Assembly (NCBI RefSeq): GCF_051401765.1
Contig: NW_027480597.1
Coordinates: 620,001-684,000, forward strand
Reading direction: 5' to 3'
From: Calliopsis andreniformis
Lineage: Eukaryota; Arthropoda; Insecta; Hymenoptera; Andrenidae
DNA length: 64,000 nucleotides
Shown here: positions 40,081 through 54,200 of the stretch, piece by piece
How the letters are laid out: the number at the start of each line of letters is the position of its first letter
Numbering within the stretch: position 1 is the stretch's first letter
The notes under the pieces: generated by a model
What the model was told of the DNA's origin: nothing
The model's input: the letters and a program-made list of their open reading frames with translations, nothing else
Database searches by the model: none
Position numbers and translations under genes: made by a program

Positions 40081-41776
40081 GTTATGTCTATGGCTGCTAA
40101 GGATATGGCTATGTCTACGGCTGCTGCGGCTCTGGCTCTCGCTGCTATGGATATGCCTATGGCTGCTATGGCTATGGCTATGGCTGCTATGGCTGTGGTT
40201 ATGGCTGCAATGGCTATGGCAATGGCTGCTATGGCTATGGCTATGGCTGCGGCTGCTATGGCTACGGCTGCTATGGCTATGGCTATGGCTGCTATGGCTA
40301 TGGCTATGGCTATGTCTGCTATGACTATGGCTACGGCCAAGGCTGCTATGGCTATGGCTATTGCTATGTCTGCTATGGCTATTGCTATGGCTAAGGCTGC
40401 TGTGGCTATGGCTATGGCCGCTTTGGCAATGGCTACAGCTGCTATGGCTATGGCTATGGCATTGGCTGCTATGGCTATGGCTATGATTATGGCTGCTATG
40501 GCTGTGGCTATGTGTGTGTCTGCTATGTATATAGCTATGGTTGCTATGGCTCTGCCTACGGCTGCTATGGCTATCGCTATGGATGCTGTGGCTATGGTTA
40601 TGGCTGCATTGGCTATGGCTATGGCTGCTATGGCTACGGCTATGGCTGCTATGGATATGGCTATGGCTGCTATGGCTATGGCTATGGCTGCTATGGCTAT
40701 GGCTATGTCTACTATGGCTGCTATGGCTATGGCTATGGCTGCTATGGCTACGGCTGTGGCTGCTATGGCTATGGCTATGGCTATAGCTGCTATGGCTATG
40801 GCTATGACTATGGCTATTGCTGCTAAGGCTATGGCGATGGCTATGGCTGCTATGGCTATGGCTATGGCTGCTATGGCTGTGGTTATGTCTGCTATGGCTA
40901 TGGCTATGGCTGCTATGGTTATGGCTATGGCTGCTATGGCTGTGGCTATGGCTATGGTTGCTTTGTCTATGGCTATGGCCATGACTGCTATGGCTATGGC
41001 TATGGCTGCTATGGGTATGGCTATGGCTATGGCTGCTATGGCTATGGCTATGGCTGCAATGGCTATGGCTATGGCTGCTATGGCTATGGCTATGGCGGCT
41101 ATGGCTGCCATGGCTATGGCTATGGCTACTATGGCTATGGATACGGCTGCTATGGCTATGGCTATGGCTATGTCTGCTATGGCTATGGCTATGGCTGCTA
41201 TGGTTATGGCGATGGCTATGGCTGCTATGGCTATGGCTATGGCTGCTATGGCTGTGGTTATGTCTGCTATGGCTATGGCTATGGCTGCTATGGTTATGGC
41301 TATGGCTGCTATGGCTGTGGCTATGGCTATGGTTGCTTTGTCTATGGCTATGGCCATGACTGCTATGGCTATGGCTATGGCTGCTATGGGTATGGCTATG
41401 GCTATGGCTGCTATGGGTATGGCTATGGCTATGGCTGCTATGGCTATGGCTATGGCTGCAATGGCTATGGCTATGGCTGCTATGGCTATGGCTATGGCGG
41501 CTATGGCTGCTATGGCTATGGCTATGGCTACTATGGCTATGGATACGGCTGCTATGGCTATGGCTATGGCTATGTCTGCTATGGCTATGGCTATGGCTGC
41601 TATGGTTATGGCTATGGCGACTATGGCTGCTATGGCTATGGCTATGGCTACTATGGCTATGGATACGGCTGCTATGGCTATGGCTATGGCTATGTCTGCT
41701 ATGGCTATGGCTATGGCTGCTATGGCTATGGCTATGGCTATGGCTATGGCTGCTATGGCTATGTCTTTGGCTATGG
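40081..41776 (+). repeat. 2166-bp higher-order unit, copy 2
   Basis: Second copy of the unit at 37915. Private changes include TAT for GAT just after the ATG TGT GTG TCT marker at 40510, ATT for ATG near 40360, and GCC for GCT near 41107. A related third copy starts at 45667, offset 5586. Confidence 0.88.
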
Positions 41777-44700
41777 CTGCTATGGCTATGGTTTTGGATA
41801 CAATGGCCATGGCTGTGGCGGCTATGGCTATTTCTATGGCTGCTATGGCTATGGTTATGTCTATGGCCCCTAAGGCTATGGCTATGTCTACGGCTGCTGT
41901 GGCTCTGGCTCTGGCTGCTATGGCTATGGCTATGGCTGCTATGGCTATCGCTATGGCTGCTGTGGCTGTGGTTATGTCTGCTTTGGCTATGGCTATGGCT
42001 GCTATGGTTATGGCTATGGCTGCTATGGCTGTGGCTATGGCTATGGCTGCTTTGTCTATGGCTATGGCCATGACTGCTATGGCTATGGCTATGGCTGCTA
42101 TGGGTTTGGCTATGGCTATGGCTGCTATGGCTATGGCTATGTCTGCTATGGCTATGGCTATGGCTATGGCTGCTATGGCTATGTCTATGGCTATAACTGC
42201 TATGGCTATGGCTATGGCTGCTATGGCTATGGCTATGGCTGCTATGGCTGTGGTTATGGCTGCTATGGCTATTGCTATGGCTGCTATGGCTATGGCTATG
42301 GCTGCTATGGCTATGGCTATGGCTATGGCTGTTATGGCTATGGCTATGGCTATGACTGCTATGGCTATGTCTATGGCTGCTATGGGTATGGCTATGCCTA
42401 TGGCAGCTATGGCTATGACTATGGCTGCTATGGCTGTGGCTATGTCTGCTATGGCTATGGCTATGGCTGCTATGTCTATGGCTATAACTGCTATGGCTAT
42501 GGCTATGGCTGCTATGGCTATGGCTATGGCTGATATGGCTGTGGTTATGGCTGCTATGGCTATTGCTATGGATGCTATGGCTATGGCTATGGCTGCTATG
42601 GCTATGGCTATGGCTACGGCTGCTAAGGCTATGGCTATGTCTACGGCTGCAGTGGCTCTGGCTCCGGCTGCTATGGGTATGCCTATGGCTGCTATGGCTA
42701 TCGCTACGGCTGCTATGGCTATGGCTATGGCTGCTATGGCTATGGCTATGGCTGCTATGGCCATGGGTATGTCTATGGCTGCCAAGGCTATGGCTATGTC
42801 TACGGCTGCTGTGGCTCTGGCTCTGGCTGCTATGGCTATGGCTATGGCTGCTATGGCTATGGCTATGGCGGCTATGGCTGCTATGGCTATGGCTATGGCT
42901 ACTATGGCTATGGATACGGCTGCTATGGCTATGGCTATGGCTATGTCTGCTATGGCTATGATTATGGCTGCTATGGTTATGGCTATGGCGACTATGGCTG
43001 CTATGGCTATGGCTATGGCTACTATGGCTATGGATACGGCTGCTATGGCTATGGCTATGGCTATGTCTGCTATGGATATGGCTATGGCTTCTATGGCTAT
43101 GGCTATGGCTATGGCTATGGCTGCTATGGCTATGTCTTTGGCTATGGCTGCTATGGCTATGGTTTTGGATACAATGGCCATGGCTGTGGCGGCTATGGCT
43201 ATTTCTATGGCTGCTATGGCTATGGTTATGTCTATGGCCCCTAAGGCTATGGCTATGTCTACGGCTGCTGTGGCTCTGGCTCTGGCTGCTATGGCTATGG
43301 CTATGGCTGCTATGGCTATGGCTATGGCTGCTATGGCTGTGGTTATGGCTGCTATGGCTATTGCTATGGCTGCTATGGCTATGGCTATGGCTGCTATGGC
43401 TATGGCTATGGCTATGGCTGTTATGGCTATGGCTATGGCTATGACTGCTATGGCTATGTCTATGGCTGCTATGGGTATGGCTATGCCTATGGCAGCTATG
43501 GCTATGACTATGGCTGCTATGGCTGTGGCTATGTCTGCTATGGCTATGGCTATGGCTGCTATGGCTATGGCTATGGCTGCTATGGCTATGGCTATGGCCA
43601 TGGCTGCTATGGCTATGGCAATGGCTATGACTGCTATGGCTATGGCTATGGCCGCTATGGATATGGCTATGGCTATGGCTGCTATGGCTACGGCTTTGGC
43701 TACTATGGCCATTGGTATGGCTGCTAAGGCTATGGCTATGGCTGCTATGGCTATGGCTATGGCTACGGCTGCTAAGGCTATGGCTATGTCTACGGCTGCA
43801 GTGGCTCTGGCTCCGGCTGCTATGGGTATGCCTATGGCTGCTATGGCTATCGCTACGGCTGCTATGGCTATGGCTATGGCTGCTATGGCTATGGCTATGG
43901 CTGCTATGGCCATGGTTATGTCTATGGCTGCCAAGGCTATGGCTATGTCTACGGCTGCTGTGGCTCTGGCTCTGGCTGCTATGGCTATGGCTATGGCTGC
44001 TATGGCTATGGCTATGGCTGCTATGGCTGTGGTTATGGCTGCTATGGCTATTGCTATGGCTGCTATGGCTATGGCTATGGCTGCTATGGCTATGGCTATG
44101 GCTATGGCTGCTATGGCTGTGGCTATGGCTATGACGGCTATGGCTATGGCTATGGCTGCTATGGGTATGGCTATGGCTATGGCTGCTATGGTTATGGCTA
44201 TGGCTGCTATGGCTATGGCTATGGCTATGGCTGCTATGGCTATGGCTATAGCTATGACTGCTATGGCTATGGCTATGGCTGCTATGGGTATGGCTATGCC
44301 TATGGCTGCTATGGCTATGGCCATGACTGCTATGGCTGTGGCTATGACTGCTCTGGCTGTGGCTACGGCTGCTATGGCTATGGCTATGGCTGCTATGGCT
44401 ATGGCTATGGCTGCTACGGCTATGGCTATGGCTATGGCTATGGCTGCTATGGCTATGGCTGCTATGGCTATGGCTATGGCTATGACTGCTATGGCTATGG
44501 CTATGGCTGCTATGGCTATCGCTATGGCTGCTATGGCTATGGCTATGGCTGCTATGGCTATGGCTATGGCTACGGCTGCTAAGGCTATGGCTATGTCTAC
44601 GGCCGCAGTGGCTCTGGCTCCGGCTGCTATGGGTATGCCTATGGCTGCTATGGCTATCGCTACGGCTGCTATGGCTATGGCTATGGCTGCTATGGCTATG

Positions 44701-45666
44701 GCTATGGCTGCTATGGCCATGGTTATGTCTATGGCTGCCAAGGCTATGGCTATGTCTACGGCTGCTGTGGCTCTGTCTCTGGCTGCTATGGCTATGGCTA
44801 TGGCTGCTATGGCTATGGCTATGGCTGCTATGGCTGTGGTTATGGCTGCTATGGCTATTGCTATGGCTGCTATGGCTATGGCTATGGCTGCTATGGCTAT
44901 GGCTATGGCTATGGCTGCTATGGCTGTGGCTATGGCTATGACGGCTATGGCTATGGCTATGGCTGCTATGGGTATGGCTATGGCTATGGCTGCTATGGTT
45001 ATGGCTATGGCTGCTATGGCTATGGCTATGGCTATGGCTGCTATGGCTATGGCTATAGCTATGACTGCTATGGCTATGGCTATGGCTGCTATGGGTATGG
45101 CTATGCCTATGGCTGCTATGGCTATGGCCATGACTGCTATGGCTGTGGCTATGACTGCTCTGGCTATGGCTATGGCTGCTGTGGCTATGGCTATGGCTGC
45201 TATGGCTATGGCTATGGCTGCTACGGCTATGGCTATGGCTATGGCTATGGCTGCTATGGCTATGGCTGCTATGGCTATGGCTATGGCTATGACTGCTATG
45301 GCTATGGCTATGGCTGCTATGGCTATCGCTATGGCTGCTATGGCTATGGCTATGGCTGCTATGGCTATGGTTATGGCTGTGAATGCTAAGGCTATGGCTA
45401 TGTCTACGGCTGCTGTGGCTCTGGCTCCGGCTGCTATGGGTATGCCTATGGCTGCTATGGTTATCGCTATGGCTGCTATGGCTGCTATGGCTATGGCTAT
45501 GGCTGCTACGGCTATGGCTATGGCTGCTATGGTTATGGCTATGGCTATGGCTATGGCTGCTATGGCTATGTCTATGTCTATGGCTATGGCTGCTATGGCT
45601 ATGGCTTTGGCTACTATGGCCATGGCTATGGCAGCTATGGCTATAGCTATGGCTGCTATGGCTATG
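41777..45666 (+). repeat. Composite region re-using modules of the left 6 kb
   Basis: No gene is seen. 41.8 to 43.2 kb resembles 34.2 to 35.5 kb (offset near 7617), 43.2 to 44.2 kb resembles 12.7 to 13.2 kb and the 552-bp repeats, and 45382 (AAT) to about 45650 resembles 5629 to 5890 (offset 39753). Markers are ATT GCT ATG GAT at 42562 and the ACG GCT TTG ... ATT GGT module near 43690. Confidence 0.8.
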
Positions 45667-48291
45667 GTTATGTCTATGGCTGCTAAGGATATGGCTATGT
45701 CTACGGCTGCTGCGGCTCTGGCTCTCGCTGCTATGGATATGCCTATGGCTGCTATGGCTATGGCTATGGCTGCTATGGCTGTGGTTATGGCTGCAATGGC
45801 TATGGCAATGGCTGCTATGGCTATGGCTATGGCTGCGGCTGCTATGGCTACGGCTGCTATGGCTATGGCTATGGCTGCTATGGCTATGGCTATGGCTATG
45901 TCTGCTATGACTATGGCTACGGCCAAGGCTGCTATGGCTATGGCTATGGCTATGTCTGCTATGGCTATTGCTATGGCTAAGGCTGCTGTGGCTATGGCTA
46001 TGGCCGCTTTGGCAATGGCTACAGCTGCTATGGCTATGGCTATGGCATTGGCTGCTATGGCTATGGCTATGATTATGGCTGCTATGGCTGTGGCTATGTG
46101 TGTGTCTGCTATGGATATAGCTATGGTTGCTATGGCTCTGCCTACGGCTGCTATGGCTGTCGCTATGGATGCTGTGGCTATGGTTATGGCTGCATTGGCT
46201 ATGGCTATGGCTGCTATGGCTACGGCTATGGCTGCTATGGATATGGCTATGGCTGCTACGGCTATGGCTATGGCTATGGCTGCTATGGCTATGTCTTTGG
46301 CTATGGCTGCTATGGCTATGGTGTTGGATACTATGGCCATGGCTGTGGCGGCTATGGCTATGGCTATGATTATGGCTGGTATGGCTGTGGCTATGTGTGT
46401 GTCTGCTATGGATATAGCTATGGCTGCTATGGCTATGCCTACGGCTGCTACGGCTATCGCTATGGCTGCTATGGCTATGGCTATGGCTGCTATGGCTATG
46501 GCTATGGCTGCTATGGCTACGGCTATGGCTGCTATGGCTATGGCTATGGCTGCAATGGCTAAGGTTGTGACTATGGCAGCTATGGCTATGGCTACGGCTG
46601 CTATGGCTATGGATGCTATGGCTATGTCTACGGCTGCTGTGGCTCTGGCTCTGGCTGCTATGGATATGTCAATGGCTGCTATGGCTATGGCTGCTATAGC
46701 TATGGTTATGGCTAGGGCTGCTAAGGCTATGGCTATGTCTACGGCTGCTGTGGCTCCGGCTCTGGCTGCTATAGCTATGGCTATGGCTGCTATGGCTATG
46801 GCTATGGCTGCTATGGCTATGGCTATGTCTACTATGGCTGCTATGGCTATGGCTATAGCTGCTATGGCTATGGCTATGACTATGGCTATTGCTGCTAAGG
46901 CTATGGCGATGGCTATGGCTGCTATGGCTATGGCTATGGCTGCTATGGCTGTGGTTATGTCTGCTATGGCTATGGCTATGGCTGCTATGGTTATGGCTAT
47001 GGCTGCTATGGCTGTGGCTATGGCTATGGTTGCTTTGTCTATGGCTATGGCCATGACTGCTATGGCTATGGCTATGGCTGCTATGGGTATGGCTATGGCT
47101 ATGGCTGCTATGGCTATGGCTATGGCTATGGCTGCAATGGCTATGGCTATGGCTGCTATGGCTATGGCTATGGCGGCTATGGCTGCTATGGCTATGGCTA
47201 TGGCTACTATGGCTATGGATACGGCTGCTATGGCTATGGCTATGGCTATGTCTGCTATGGCTATGGCTATGGCTGCTATGGTTATGGCTATGGCGACTAT
47301 GGCTGCTATGGCTATGGCTATGGCTGCTATGGCTATGGATACGGCTGCTATGGCTATGGCTATGGCTATGTCTGCTATGGCTATGGCTATGGCTGCTATG
47401 GCTATGGCTATGGCTATGGCTATGGCTGCTATGGTTATGTCTTTGGCTATGGCTGCTATGGCTATGGTTTTGGATACAATGGCCATGGCTGTGGCGGCTA
47501 TGGCTATTTCTATGGCTGCTAAGGCTATGGTTATGTCTATGGCCCCTAAGGCTATGGCTATGTCTACGGCTGCTGTGGCTCTGGCTCTGGCTGCTATGGC
47601 TATGGCTATGGCTGCTATGGCTATGGCTATGGCTGCTGTGGCTGTGGTTATGTCTGCTATGGCTATGGCTATGGCTGCTATGGTTATGGCTATGGCTGCT
47701 ATGGCTGTGGCTATGGCTATGGCTGCTTTGTCTATGGCTATGGCCATGACTGCTATGGCTATGGCTATGGCTGCTATGGGTTTGGCTATGGCTATGGCTG
47801 CTATGGCTATGGCTATGTCTGCTATGGCTATGGCTATGGCTATGGCTGCTATGGCTATGTCTTTGGCTATGGCTGCTATGGCTATGGTTTTGGATACTAT
47901 GGCCATGGCTGTGGCGGCTATGGCTATGGCTATGGCTGCTATGGCTATGGTTATGTCTATGGCTCCTAAGGCTATGGCTATGTCTACGGCTGCTGTGGCT
48001 CTGCCTCTGGCTGCTATGGCTATGGCTATGGCTGCTATGGCTGTGGCTATGGCTGCTATGGCTGTGGTTATGTCTGCTATGGCTATGGCTGCTATGGTTA
48101 TGGCTATGGCTGCTATGGCTGTGGCTATGGCTGCGGCTGCTATGGCTATGGCTGCTGTGGCTATGGCTATGGCTAAGGCTGCTGTGGCTGTGGCTATGGC
48201 CGCTTTGGCAGTGGCTACAGCTGCTATGGCTATGGCTATGGCATTGGCTGCTATGGCTATGGCTATGATTATGGCTGCTATGCCTGTGGCT
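45667..48291 (+). repeat. Third AAG GAT unit and transition to the right-hand higher-order array
   Basis: Starts as a copy of 40081 (offset 5586), with ATG TGT GTG TCT markers at 46096 and 46393 matching 36232 and roughly 36529. The copied TCA lies at 46669, and AGG for ATG near 46714. From about 47450 it takes on the GTT TTG GAT ACA or ACT ATG GCC modules that dominate the following array. Confidence 0.8.
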
Positions 48292-51200
48292 ATGTGTGTG
48301 TCTGCTATGGATATAGCTATGGCTGCTATGGCTATGCCTACGGCTGCTACGGCTATCGCTATGGCTGCTATGGCTATGGCTATGGCTGCTATGGCTGTGG
48401 TTATGTCTGCTATGGCTATGGCTATGGCTGCTATGGTTATGGCTATGGCTGCTATGGCTGTGGCTATGGCTATGGTTGCTTTGTCTATGGCTATGGCCAT
48501 GACTGCTATGGCTATGGCTATGGCTGCTATGGGTATGGCTATGGCTATGGCTGCTATGGCTATGGCTATGGCTGCAATGGCTATGGCTATGGCTGCTATG
48601 GCTATGGCTATGGCGGCTATGGCTGCTATGGCTATGGCTATGGCTACTATGGCTATGGATACGGCTGCTATGGCTATGGCTATGGCTATGTCTGCTATGG
48701 CTATGGCTATGGCTGCTATGGTTATGGCTATGGAGACTATGGCTGCTATGGCTATGGCTATGGCTGCTATGGCTATGGATACGGCTGCTATGGCTATGGC
48801 TATGGCTATGTCTGCTATGGCTATGGCTATGGCTGCTATGGCTATGGCTATGGCTATGGCTATGGCTGCTATGGTTATGTCTTTGGCTATGGCTGCTATG
48901 GCTATGGTTTTGGATACAATGGCCATGGCTGTGGCGGCTATGGCTATTTCTATGGCTGCTAAGGCTATGGTTATGTCTATGGCCCCTAAGGCTATGGCTA
49001 TGTCTACGGCTGCTGTGGCTCTGGCTCTGGCTGCTATGGCTATGGCTATGGCTGCTATGGCTATGGCTATGGCTGCTGTGGCTGTGGTTATGTCTGCTAT
49101 GGCTATGGCTATGGCTGCTATGGTTATGGCTATGGCTGCTATGGCTGTGGCTATGGCTATGGCTGCTTTGTCTATGGCTATGGCCATGACTGCTATGGCT
49201 ATGGCTATGGCTGCTATGGGTTTGGCTATGGCTATGGCTGCTATGGCTATGGCTATGTCTGCTATGGCTATGGCTATGGCTATGGCTGCTATGGCTATGT
49301 CTATGGCTATAACTGCTATGGCTATGGCTATGGCTGCTATGGCTATGGCTATGGCTGCTATGGATATGGCTATGGCTGCTATGGCTATGGCTATGGCTAT
49401 GGCTGCTATGGCTATGTCTTTGGCTATGGCTGCTATGGCTATGGTTTTGGATACTATGGCCATGGCTGTGGCGGCTATGGCTATGGCTATGGCTGCTATG
49501 GCTATGGTTATGTCTATGGCTCCTAAGGCTATGGCTATGTCTACGGCTGCTGTGGCTCTGCCTCTGGCTGCTATGGCTATGGCTATGGCTGCTATGGCTG
49601 TGGCTATGGCTGCTATGGCTGTGGTTATGTCTGCTATGGCTATGGCTGCTATGGTTATGGCTATGGCTGCTATGGCTGTGGCTATGGCTGCGGCTGCTAT
49701 GGCTATGGCTGCTGTGGCTATGGCTATGGCTAAGGCTGCTGTGGCTGTGGCTATGGCCGCGTTGGCAGTGGCTACAGCTGCTATGGCTATGGCTATGGCA
49801 TTGGCTGCTATGGCTATGGCTATGATTATGGCTGCTATGCCTGTGGCTATGTGTGTGTCTGCTATGGATATAGCTATGGCTGCTATGGCTATGCCTACGG
49901 CTGCTACGGCTATCGCTATGGCTGCTATGGCTATGGCTATGGCTGCTATGGCTATGGCTAGTGCTGCTATGGCTACGGCTATGGCTGCTATGGCTATGGC
50001 TATGGCTGCAATGGCTAAGGTTATGACTATGGCAGCTATGGCTATGGCTACGGCTGCTATGGCTATGGATGCTATGGCTATGTCTACGGCTGCTGTGGCT
50101 CTGGCTCTGGCTGCTATGGATATGTCTATGGCTGCTATGGCTATGGCTGCTATAGCTATGGTTATGGCTATGGCTGCTAAGGCTATGGCTATGTCTACGG
50201 CTGCTGTGGCTCCGGCTCTGGCTGCTATAGCTATGGCTATGGCTGCTATGGCTATGGCTATGGCTGCTATGGCTATGGCTATGTCTACTATGGCTGCTAT
50301 GGCTATGGCTATGGCTGCTATGGCTACGGCTGTGGCTGCTATGGCTATGGCTATGGCTATAGCTGCTATGGCTATGGCTGCAATGGCTATGGCTATGGCT
50401 GCTATGGCTATGGCTATGGCGGCTATGGCTGCTATGGCTATGGCTATGGCTACTATGGCTATGGATACGGCTGCTATGGCTATGGCTATGGCTATGTCTG
50501 CTATGGCTATGGCTATGGCTGCTATGGTTATGGCTATGGCGACTATGGCTGCTATGGCTATGGCTATGGCTGCTATGGCTATGGATACGGCTGCTATGGC
50601 TATGGCTATGGCTATGTCTGCTATGGCTATGTCTTTGGCTATGGCTGCTATGGCTATGGTTTTGGATACTATGGCCATGGCTGTGGCGGCTATGGCTATG
50701 GCTATGGCTGCTATGGCTATGGTTATGTCTATGGCTCCTAAGGCTATGGCTATGTCTACGGCTGCTGTGGCTCTGCCTCTGGCTGCTATGGCTATGGCTA
50801 TGGCTGCTATGGCTGTGGCTATGGTTGCTATGGCTGTGGTTATGTCTGCTATGGCTATGGCTGCTATGGTTATGGCTATGGCTGCTATGGCTGTGGCTAT
50901 GGCTGCGGCTGCTATGGCTATGGCTGCTGTGGCTATGGCTATGGCTAAGGCTGCTGTGGCTGTGGCTATGGCCGCTTTGGCAGTGGCTACAGCTGCTATG
51001 GCTATGGCTATGGCATTGGCTGCTATGGCTATGGCTATGATTATGGCTGCTATGCCTGTGGCTATGTGTGTGTCTGCTATGGATATAGCTATGGCTGCTA
51101 TGGCTATGCCTACGGCTGCTACGGCTATCGCTATGGCTGCTACGGCTATGGCTATGGCTGCTATGGCTATGGCTATGGCTGCTATGGCTACGGCTATGGC

Positions 51201-54200
51201 TGCTATGGCTATGGCTATGGCTGCAATGGCTAAGGTTATGACTATGGCAGCTATGGCTATGGCTACGGCTGCTATGGCTATGGATGCTATGGCTATGTCT
51301 ACGGCTGCTGTGGCTCTGGCTCTGGCTGCTATGGATATGTCTATGGCTGCTATGGCTATGGCTGCTATAGCTATGGTTATGGCTATGGCTGCTAAGGCTA
51401 TGGCTATGTCTACGGCTGCTGTGGCTCCGGCTCTGGCTGCTATAGCTATGGCTATGGCTGCTATGGCTATGGCTATGGCTGCTATGGCTATGGCTATGTC
51501 TACTATGGCTGCTATGGCTATGGCTATGGCTGCTATGGCTACGGCTGTGGCTGCTATGGCTATGGCTATGGCTATAGCTGCTATGGCTATGGCTGCAATG
51601 GCTATGGCTATGGCTGCTATGGCTATGGCTATGGCGGCTATGGCTGCTATGGCTATGGCTATGGCTACTATGGCTATGGATACGGCTGCTATGGCTATGG
51701 CTATGGCTATGTCTGCTATGGCTATGGCTATGGCTGCTATGGTTATGGCTATGGCGACTATGGCTGCTATGGCTATGGCTATGGCTGCTATGGCTATGGA
51801 TACGGCTGCTATGGCTATGGCTATGGCTATGTCTGCTATGGCTATGGCTATGGCTGCTATGGCTATGGCTATGGCTATGGCTATGGCTGCTATGGTTATG
51901 TCTTTGGCTATGGCTGCTATGGCTATGGTTTTGGATACAATGGCCATGGCTGTGGCGGCTATGGCTATTTCTATGGCTGCTAAGGCTATGGTTATGTCTA
52001 TGGCCCCTAAGGCTATGGCTATGTCTACGGCTGCTGTGGCTCTGGCTCTGGCTGCTATGGCTATGGCTATGGCTGCTATGGCTATGGCTATGGCTGCTGT
52101 GGCTGTGGTTATGTCTGCTATGGCTATGGCTATGGCTGCTATGGTTATGGCTATGGCTGCTATGGCTGTGGCTATGGCTATGGCTGCTTTGTCTATGGCT
52201 ATGGCCATGACTGCTATGGCTATGGCTATGGCTGCTATGGGTTTGGCTATGGCTATGGCTGCTATGGCTATGGCTATGTCTGCTATGGCTATGGCTATGG
52301 CTATGGCTGCTATGGCTATGTCTATGGCTATAACTGCTATGGCTATGGCTATGGCTGCTATGGCTATGGCTATGGCTGCTATGGCTGTGGTTATGGCTGC
52401 TATGGCTATTGCTATGGCTGCTATGGCTATGGCTATGGCTGCTATGGCTATGGCTATGGCTATGGCTGCTATGGCTATGGCTATGTCTATGGCTGCTATG
52501 GGTATGGCTATGCCTATGGCAGCTATGGCTATGGCTATGTCTGCTATGGCTGTGGCTATGTCTGGTATGGCTGTGGCTATGGCTGCTATGGCTATGGCTA
52601 TGGCTGCTATGGCTATGGCTATGGCCATGGCTGCTATGGCTATGGCTATGGCTATGACCGCTATGGCTATGGCTATGGCCGCTATGGATATGGCTATGGC
52701 TATGGCTGCTATGGCTACGGCTTTGTCTACTATGGCCATTGGTATGGCTGCTATGGCTATGGCTATGGCTATGTCTGCTATGGCTATGGCTATGGCTAAG
52801 GCTGCTGTGGCTATGGCTATGGCCGCTTTGGCAATAGCTACAGCTGCTATGGCTATGGATATGGCATCGGCTGCTATGGCTATGGCTATGGCTATGGCAT
52901 TGGCTGCTATGGCTATGGCTATGATTATGGCTGCTATGGCTGTGGCTATGTGTGTGTCTGCTATGGATATAGCTATGGCTGCTATGGCTATGCCTACGGC
53001 TGCTACGGCTATCGCTATGGCTGCTATGGCTATGGCTATGGCTGCTATGGCTATGGCTATGGCTGCTATGGCTACGGCTATGGCTGCTATGGCTATGGCT
53101 ATGGCTGCAATGGCTAAGGTTATGACTATGGCAGCTATGGCTATGGCTACGGCTGCTATGGCTATGGATGCTATGGCTATGTCTACGGCTGCTGTGGCTC
53201 TGGCTCTGGCTGCTATGGATATGTCTATGGCTGCTATGGCTATGGCTGCTATAGCTATGGTTATGGCTATGGCTGCTAAGGCTATGGCTATGTCTACGGC
53301 TGCTGTGGCTCCGGCTCTGGCTGCTATAGCTATGGCTATGGCTGCTATGGCTATGGCTATGGCTGCTATGGCTATGGCTATGTCTACTATGGCTGCTATG
53401 GCTATGGCTATGGCTGCTATGGCTACGGCTGTGGCTGCTATGGCTATGGCTATGGCTATAGCTGCTATGGCTATGGCTGCAATGGCTATGGCTATGGCTG
53501 CTATGGCTATGGCTATGGCGGCTATGGCTGCTATGGCTATGGCTATGGCTACTATGGCTATGGATACGGCTGCTATGGCTATGGCTATGGCTATGTCTGC
53601 TATGGCTATGGCTATGGCTGCTATGGTTATGGCTATGGCGACTATGGCTGCTATGGCTATGGCTATGGCTGCTATGGCTATGGATACGGCTGCTATGGCT
53701 ATGGCTATGGCTATGTCTGCTATGGCTATGGCTATGGCTGCTATGGCTATGGCTATGGCTATGGCTATGGCTGCTATGGTTATGTCTTTGGCTATGGCTG
53801 CTATGGCTATGGTTTTGGATACAATGGCCATGGCTGTGGCGGCTATGGCTATTTCTATGGCTGCTAAGGCTATGGTTATGTCTATGGCCCCTAAGGCTAT
53901 GGCTATGTCTACGGCTGCTGTGGCTCTGGCTCTGGCTGCTATGGCTATGGCTATGGCTGCTATGGCTATGGCTATGGCTGCTGTGGCTGTGGTTATGTCT
54001 GCTATGGCTATGGCTATGGCTGCTATGGTTATGGCTATGGCTGCTATGGCTGTGGCTATGGCTATGGCTGCTTTGTCTATGGCTATGGCCATGACTGCTA
54101 TGGCTATGGCTATGGCTGCTATGGGTTTGGCTATGGCTATGGCTGCTATGGCTATGGCTATGTCTGCTATGGCTATGGCTATGGCTATGGCTGCTGTGGC

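Noticed and set aside
6633..48962. Keratin-associated-protein-like gene cluster
   Set aside because: Starts are GTG, ends differ between copies, stops interrupt the frame in most modules, and no promoter or untranslated flanks exist.
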